DNA of 64,000 nucleotides, from positions 1,860,001 through 1,924,000 of the forward strand of contig NC_063154.1 of the NCBI RefSeq assembly GCF_020921035.1, given 5' to 3'. The stretch is from Rhodamnia argentea. Lineage: Eukaryota; Streptophyta; Magnoliopsida; Myrtales; Myrtaceae. The translations under genes were made by a program, and so were the position numbers. This document shows positions 58,338 to 64,000 of the stretch, one piece after another (position 1 is the stretch's first letter; every line of letters starts with the position of its first letter). The notes below the pieces were generated by a model. It was given only the letters and a program-made list of their open reading frames with translations. It was not told the DNA's origin and searched no databases.

Positions 58338-60284
58338 AACTTCTAAACTTACTACCGAAAGATCTGATTTTATTTTTCCTGCCCAAGAATTATTCGGAAT
58401 AAAATCGAGAGCACCATTAGATTGTTAGCTGATTTGCTTGGGATAGGCAACTTTAGTCTTCTTCATGATTCAAGACAACCATAGGGTTATCACTATGTTT
58501 CGAGTTAAGGATTATTATATACCTGGTTTCCTTATCCATCTCTAGCCATGTATGTAATTTGCTTCAAAACATATATGTCATTTCTCACTTTTTTATCTTA
58601 TATACCGAGAGTACTTTATGTCGTTGCTTTACATATGGAAAAAAATTTCAGTTCTCACTACACCATGAATATTGGTCAAGCATCTGCAACATCTGTGTCT
58701 TCTTCTAGTAGAAGCAGCTAAAACAAATGGAAAAAAGAGCTGAAGATAAAAGAATTTCAGAAAAGAGAAAAAGAAATGGTGTAACCTAGTTTAGGAGTTA
58801 GCTCCTCTACAGGAGAGAGCAAGTGTTTTTTGGCTCAAATGTCCAGATGTTGCACGTGTAGGAAGTAGTTGACCACTTGCAGTCTTTTCAAACATGCTCT
58901 TCTGTGCCACACTGAAGTGACTTTGAACATTACTTCAAGCTAAGGGGGACAGAAAGGTACTGTGATTCAAAGCAGCTCCTGAAACTTAGGCCACCTAAAT
59001 TTTTTTTTTTTTTGGCACTTTGTCAACTTACTGATTGCTTGCACACGACTGTGCCTTAGCTGGGTGGTAAATTAACCATCTCCTTCCTAATTCTTCTTCT
59101 TTCGCCTATGTTGCATTGATCTTTCTTATTGTTCTGATACAGAATTTCTTATAGCTATGTTTTCGCTTTATTTAATCCGCCTTTCCCCTTTCCTTGAACA
59201 ACTTTTATTTACAGATCATCTCTTTCACTCCAAATCATGTTTTGATGACTAAGTGAAATACTATAATTGGTTAAGTGTTAGATGAGCTAGATAGTGAATT
59301 TGTTCTCAAAGTTTTTACCTTTTCTTCCCCTTCAAATTGAGGTTACTTTAGGAAGAGGGGTTCATTTTTCCATTTAGTTTTACATTCTTAAGTTGACTAT
59401 TCGCTAACTCTCTCTATCGAGAACCTATTATAGGGGCCTTAGATTCGTCAGAGACTGATATGAGGTCATTGTGCGTAGTTTTGCTAAATGACAATTTTCT
59501 GATGCCTTAATATTTCTTTAGGTTTAGCTCCACCCAGGTAAGTGTGATAGAGGAGCTGAGGTGAATAAATTTGACACAATTCGAGGTCGATGAATATAGT
59601 AGATATTCATGTTTATGTCTCCTTCTTGAAGTATACCCTTTATGGCAATTTGAAGCTCAACACGCATTTGAATGCATATGTACAGTTTTTGAATACTCTT
59701 CTTTTCAAAGTCTTCCAATTAAGTCCCATCATGGTTCACCCTGACCAACAAAAAACTGTTCTTAGCTGATCTTTCCTATACAACTTCAAAAAAGTCTAGT
59801 TGTTCAGACAAATTGAATAAAACGACCGCAGACCATAGAAATACATGCCAAAGGACACAATTAGTCTACCGTTCATGCGTACACAAGTACAAATGAAAAC
59901 TCAAACTACCTATGCTCGTCATATTAACTTAAAAATATTGAAAATCTAGACTTTTCTAGCTGGGAAGGGGCAAAATATTGCTTGCACTTGATTCACAAAC
60001 ACCTTTGAGTCACATACACATATACATATACATATATATTTGTATATATGAGGAATTTACGGTTGAATAGTCAATGGTCGTGCCAGCTAAAAGGTAGGTG
60101 ATATACACATTGAGTTGTGATGATGATGGGCGTGGTTTCCTTGGCGTGTGGACATCAGCCAGCTTAGCGGGAAGGATTGAAGCAATTAAAAAGATACATT
60201 ATGGTATCAATCCAGCTTCATTCTCTTCATTCACTATCTCTCTTCTGTGTATTTCCCTCATTTTCCTTTTGAGTCTCTCTTCAA

Positions 60285-60286
<2 letters not shown>

Positions 60287-60320
<34 letters not shown>
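60287..60320. repeat. (CT)n microsatellite
   Basis: About 34 bp of TC dinucleotides; a similar tract of about 26 bp lies at 60532-60557. Confidence 0.95.
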
Positions 60321-60323
<3 letters not shown>

Positions 60324-60519
60324 GAATAGTACATAAAGTCGTTCAAATCAATTTAAATATCACTAGCGTATTGAATATCACATAACATATGGTCTCCATC
60401 GTGCCAAAGTTGCTCGAATCCAAATGAGATGTGATGGTATTTGGTCTTAAGTCGTGGTTGCTTGAATTTGTGGCATCTTCTTGTCCGGGTACAACCCTCC
60501 TTGAATTCCACACATCTGT

Positions 60520-60558
<39 letters not shown>

Positions 60559-61464
60559 ATATATAATATCATATTGTACATTGATGATGGAAATTAGTTT
60601 AATTTACAAAACATGCGATTATGATCCATGTGCACTTCTGGATGATGGGTAATTTCCTCAATATAAACATGTCACTGGAATACTGTCACTCGGGTAAAAA
60701 GTGCATTTTGTAGATGGGCACTAGTTAATAGTAGTTATAGACTAATGATAAGGGACATTTTATAAACATTGCCTATAAAAACTCTATTTCCGCAAACAAT
60801 TTGTTCTAATTTAATGATTTATCTACGGTTTAAATCTATTTGTAGAATGATTCATTCTCGGATGCATACACGATTAGATATTACCACTAGAGTTGTTTAA
60901 TAGATCGAGTTAGGTTGAGTAGAAACACTATAGGAATGTGATTGATATGATCCGACCCAACTTGACCCGACCCAAAACAATAGAAATATAACCCAAAACA
61001 GTTGATTGATGCAGGTCGGGTTTCTTTTTTATTAATTATTTGCAAAACCTCATCTTACGCACAAACAATATGGAAAATGGCATATGAATTTAGTTGTTGG
61101 ATGGCATATGAGGGGCAATCAAACTTACTGCTCGTCTAATAAGCTGAAAAATAAGCGTTGAAAATTGAAGTACATGATATTAAGTGCAGCAATTTTTGAA
61201 TCTGACAATGAAAATAAGGAATAATTCAACAATAGATGAAGCACGAGACATGGAGTGTTGCTTTATCATTTTGACAATATAATTGGTTAGATTTTAATTT
61301 CTCATTGAATGTTTTAGCAGCTAATCAATTAACTAACTCATTCCTTATTGACTTAAAACAACCAATTAAGTCGTTTGTAGTTAGATATCATCATACGCAC
61401 ATAACATGGTTATCAATTTTCCAAGTTTGTCAGTATATGCATAATCTTAACATCAATTTTCTTT

Positions 61465-61913
61465 GAAAATATTACAAAAAAAGTCCTAAACATATTGTAA
61501 TTATGCCAATTCAATCCTAAATATTTTCTTTTTTTGACAATTCATTCTAAACCTTTTGCATTTATGCAAATTCAATTCATCCGGCTAATTTTGGCCGACT
61601 TATTGACGTGGATGCTCGCCGACGATGATGTGATTGATCTCACTGCCCCTCACCTTTAACCGGTCGCCATCGGTGATCGACTGGAGGAAGAAGGAGAAAA
61701 AAAAGGAAAAAAAGGAAAAAAATAAATAAAAATTTGATAAAACACAAATAAAAATTGCCACATTAGCGTCAGCAGCGTCGGTCGATCAAAATTGGTCGGA
61801 TGGACTGAATTTGTACAAATGCAAAATATTTATGACTAAATTGGCAATAGAAAATTTTAGGATTGAATTGACATAATTGCAGTAGGTTTATAACTTTTTT
61901 GATGATTTTCTCG
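61465..61913. mobile_element. Foldback MITE (MULE-like family), 449 bp, perfect 9-bp TSD
   Basis: Flanked by ATTTTCTTT at 61456-61464 and 61914-61922. Begins GAAAATATTACAAAAAAAGTCC and ends with the complement-like 'aacttttttgatgattttctcg'. GC-richer core near 61610-61670. Confidence 0.85.
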
Positions 61914-63731
61914 ATTTTCTTTTGATAAAAAAAAAATAATTGTATCTTAAGCTTTCCATTTGCTAAATCAATGTTCTAAATTTACCGATTTATACCCGAA
62001 CCCAAACGCCAACCAACCTGGCTTGAAGTCTTTGTAACACACAGAATCTCAAGTGATTACCCGACTCGAAGAATACCTGAACCGAAAAGATCCGAAAATT
62101 TCGGATCGGGTCGGGCCGTGTTTGGATTCGAGTATATGGTTCGTTTTTGACACCCCTTTTAACTTGGCGCGTGAAGATTACAGAGACCCATCTAGCATAA
62201 CTTTCGTCAATGTGTGTCACGATTTCCTTCCATCTTTACCGCCCAAATGGAATAAGATCATGGTTTCGGCGTAACATGTATTTTCCTTCCTGCCGACCAT
62301 TCTTAAATTTAGTGTGTGATGTCGAAGGTGAGCAGAGAAAGGTCTCCATCTTTCCAAGTTGCTTCGGAGAGCATCCATTTGCATTTTAAAATTCTCCTGG
62401 GGAATGATGGACATGCTTGAAGGCTTCCTCTTGCTGAGAGACAGCATTAAAGAATGATTGGAAATAGACTCAACCTTAGGAAAACCTTTGGAGAATAGAT
62501 AAGTGTCCTTGACTGCTGGCATTATGTGGGTTGACAACTTCAGAGAATCTCTGATAGATCATTATGTCACCTTATACTATATTTTCAAAGGCAAAAAAAT
62601 AAAAATAAAATTGAATTAGGGTTTGGGATTTTCATGCAGCACTTAATTTTCTAAACCCAGATTGGCTCCTCAATTAAGGGTTTACACGTAGGAGATTCGG
62701 CAAGTATTTATCTATTTTCCTACCAAATGATAGGTAATTTCTCGAGGTCGAGGCAATATACAAGCTAAGGGCCTGCGTGTGGTTGCATAATCTTAATCCT
62801 AGGGCCATCTGGGGTAGAATCCATCCGTCCATCTCTGCAGGCCGTTCTTATTTAGAAATCCATGTAATTTACTTCCTTTAGTTTGACTAATTTCAAAGCT
62901 TACATGTAGTGCACATCAGCATGATGTTTGAGTTTTGTACACATTGATGCACACTTCCTAGCACCATAAACTAAAACACTAGCTTCCTCTCCAATGGATA
63001 TGATAACAAGACTGTCCCAATTTCAACCATATCATGGCACCATGACTGTACTATATGAAATTTTGGACGTCAAACGATATTTGGAAATTTAAGATTAGAC
63101 CTATCAAATGGGTAAATTGGGTGAAAAAATGGGTTGACCCATTTAGCCTGTTTGTTTGACTTTGTTTTGCTGTTTGCTTTGATGTAAGTTTTAAATGCTT
63201 TATTCAAATTGTTTCTCAAATGTCTGAGTATATAGTCCGCCCGGGGGCGCGGGGGCGGGGGGGGTTGGGGTTGTGGATTTTGGGCGTTCACCCGTGAGAA
63301 ACTCGAACACCTAACCCAATACCATTGACAAGAAAAGACTGTACTTATACCAAATTGAGATGTAAAGACGGGCTGGGCCATTTCATTGGGTCAATGGGAT
63401 GGGCTTTACTCGGTCGTGCTTTCGACATTGGGCCTTTTTCTCAGCCCAACATGTCCTGAATTTATTGACGTGTCCCGAGATCAATGATATTTAGGCAGAT
63501 TCACCGAGCAGACATAGATTTAGGTAGCAAAAATGTCGGAACATTAAAAGTGATTGTCGAATTTGAAATGACATCGAGAATGTAAGTACTACCGCACGAA
63601 AGCAGCTTCAAATGCACGCCCCACACCAACCCAAAAGACCAAAAAGAAAAAAAAGGGCAAAAAAGTATGCAAGAAGAGAAAGAGCCTTCATCAGGCTAGC
63701 TGGGCATTGGGCCTGTCCAAATCAGAGGGCC

Positions 63732-64000
63732 TCAATTAACCCTCCTACAGTTCCTCCGAATCTCACCGTTGGATCCGGTCAGGGGCTTGATGTCGCCCAT
63801 CCTTGTGATGGAGACCACAAAGGCCTCGTAGAAGGCGAGCGGGCTTCGGCTGTAGAGCTCCACGAGGGCGTCGGTGGGCCCACCGCTGAAGAGCTGTTGG
63901 TCCGAGTGAAGGAGGCCTCGTCCGTGGACGAGGTTCAAGTAGTAGCTGTTGTCGAACGTTACTGGGCTCCGGAAGTCGAGCGGAGCCAGATTGTCGTCAC
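63732..64000 (-). CDS. Class III peroxidase, C-terminal exon (partial at window edge)
   Basis: Only the last 88 or so residues are in the window; the gene continues to the right. The frame reads LAPLDFRSPVTFDNSYYLNL, then VHGRGLLHSDQQLFSGGPTD and VSITRMGDIKPLTGSNGEIR, and ends RRNCRRVN before TGA at 63734-63732. The FDN-YY block, L-L-SDQ-L, a late Met-x3-P-LTG-x-GEIR and a final Cys are the standard end of secreted plant class III peroxidases, heme enzymes of the cell wall that oxidise phenolics with H2O2. No vacuolar C-terminal extension is present. The heme His and the calcium sites lie outside the window, so activity cannot be judged. Confidence 0.93.
   Translation of the reverse strand, partial: DDNLAPLDFRSPVTFDNSYYLNLVHGRGLLHSDQQLFSGGPTDALVELYSRSPLAFYEAFVVSITRMGDIKPLTGSNGEIRRNCRRVN

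Larger units (their letters stand above)
58338..63731. other. Intergenic between LBD15 and the peroxidase
   Basis: CT microsatellites at about 60287-60320 and 60532-60557. Foldback MITE at 61465-61913. 'gacccgaccc'-type hAT-like remnants at about 60895-60985 and 61990-62160, the latter ending in 'ttgacacccc'. A minus-strand ORF of 106 codons (62217-62537) has no recognised domain. No further gene seen. Confidence 0.5.

Noticed and set aside
62217-62537. 106-codon minus-strand ORF as a gene
   Set aside because: No recognised domain, no flanking exons found and no support beyond length.
1-64000. CRISPR arrays, bacterial operons, phage or plasmid origins
   Set aside because: The window is plant nuclear DNA. 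The repeats seen are microsatellites, MITEs, a SINE and a solo LTR.
1-64000. Intact retrotransposon or endogenous virus coding regions
   Set aside because: No reverse transcriptase, integrase or capsid-like frame was recognised; only one solo LTR is supported.

Overview
This is plant nuclear DNA from a core eudicot, probably a woody rosid and possibly Myrtales. The grounds are intron-rich genes with GT-AG splicing, plastid transit peptides, plant-specific families (KUP/HAK/KT, LBD, WEB, IDA-like, class III peroxidase) and AT-rich intergenic DNA full of short inverted-repeat transposons, many (CT)n tracts, one tRNA-derived SINE and one solo LTR. The Myrtales placement rests only on my recollection of the dominant foldback repeat and is not demonstrated.

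Layout. 1-4.4 kb is repeat DNA: a foldback MITE, a SINE with a perfect 16-bp target duplication, and a solo LTR of 1,027 bp with a perfect 5-bp target duplication. 4.44-16.26 kb is a direct tandem duplication (units of about 6.1 and 5.7 kb). Each unit carries one IDA-like secreted peptide gene on the minus strand and one divergent pair of truncated U2 snRNA-like sequences with plant snRNA promoter elements. Each unit has since gained its own MITE insertions, and the sister unit preserves the empty site. 16.3-20.1 kb is intergenic. 20.28-24.17 kb is a nine-exon KUP2-type potassium transporter (+). It converges on a plastid uroporphyrinogen decarboxylase (HEME2-like, six exons, minus, 24.66-28.98 kb). 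Next on the minus strand come an 11-exon HAD-superfamily protein resembling plastid PYRP2 (30.50-34.65 kb), a small seven-exon HMG-box protein (37.31-39.11 kb) and a WEB-family coiled-coil protein (40.01-43.68 kb). 43.7-64 kb holds an intronless DUF688/ASG8-like gene (+, 49.9 kb), an LBD15-like transcription factor (+, 57.26-58.34 kb) and, at the right edge, the last exon of a class III peroxidase (minus).

Four of these genes (LBD15, WEB, HEME2, KUP2) and probably the ASG8-like gene correspond, from memory, to neighbours At2g40470-At2g40540 in Arabidopsis, so the window looks like a conserved block into which HAD and HMG genes and many repeats are interleaved. The genes are independent units, not an operon. 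Two encode predicted plastid enzymes (tetrapyrrole synthesis and possibly riboflavin synthesis). I reconstructed exon structures by hand from splice sites and reading-frame continuity; each CDS closes in frame at close to the remembered family length.

The most unusual items are the paired U2-like loci in the duplicated unit, the IDA-like peptides with an altered C-terminal anchor, the HAD protein lacking the usual nucleophile, and the insertion histories that can be read from empty sites.
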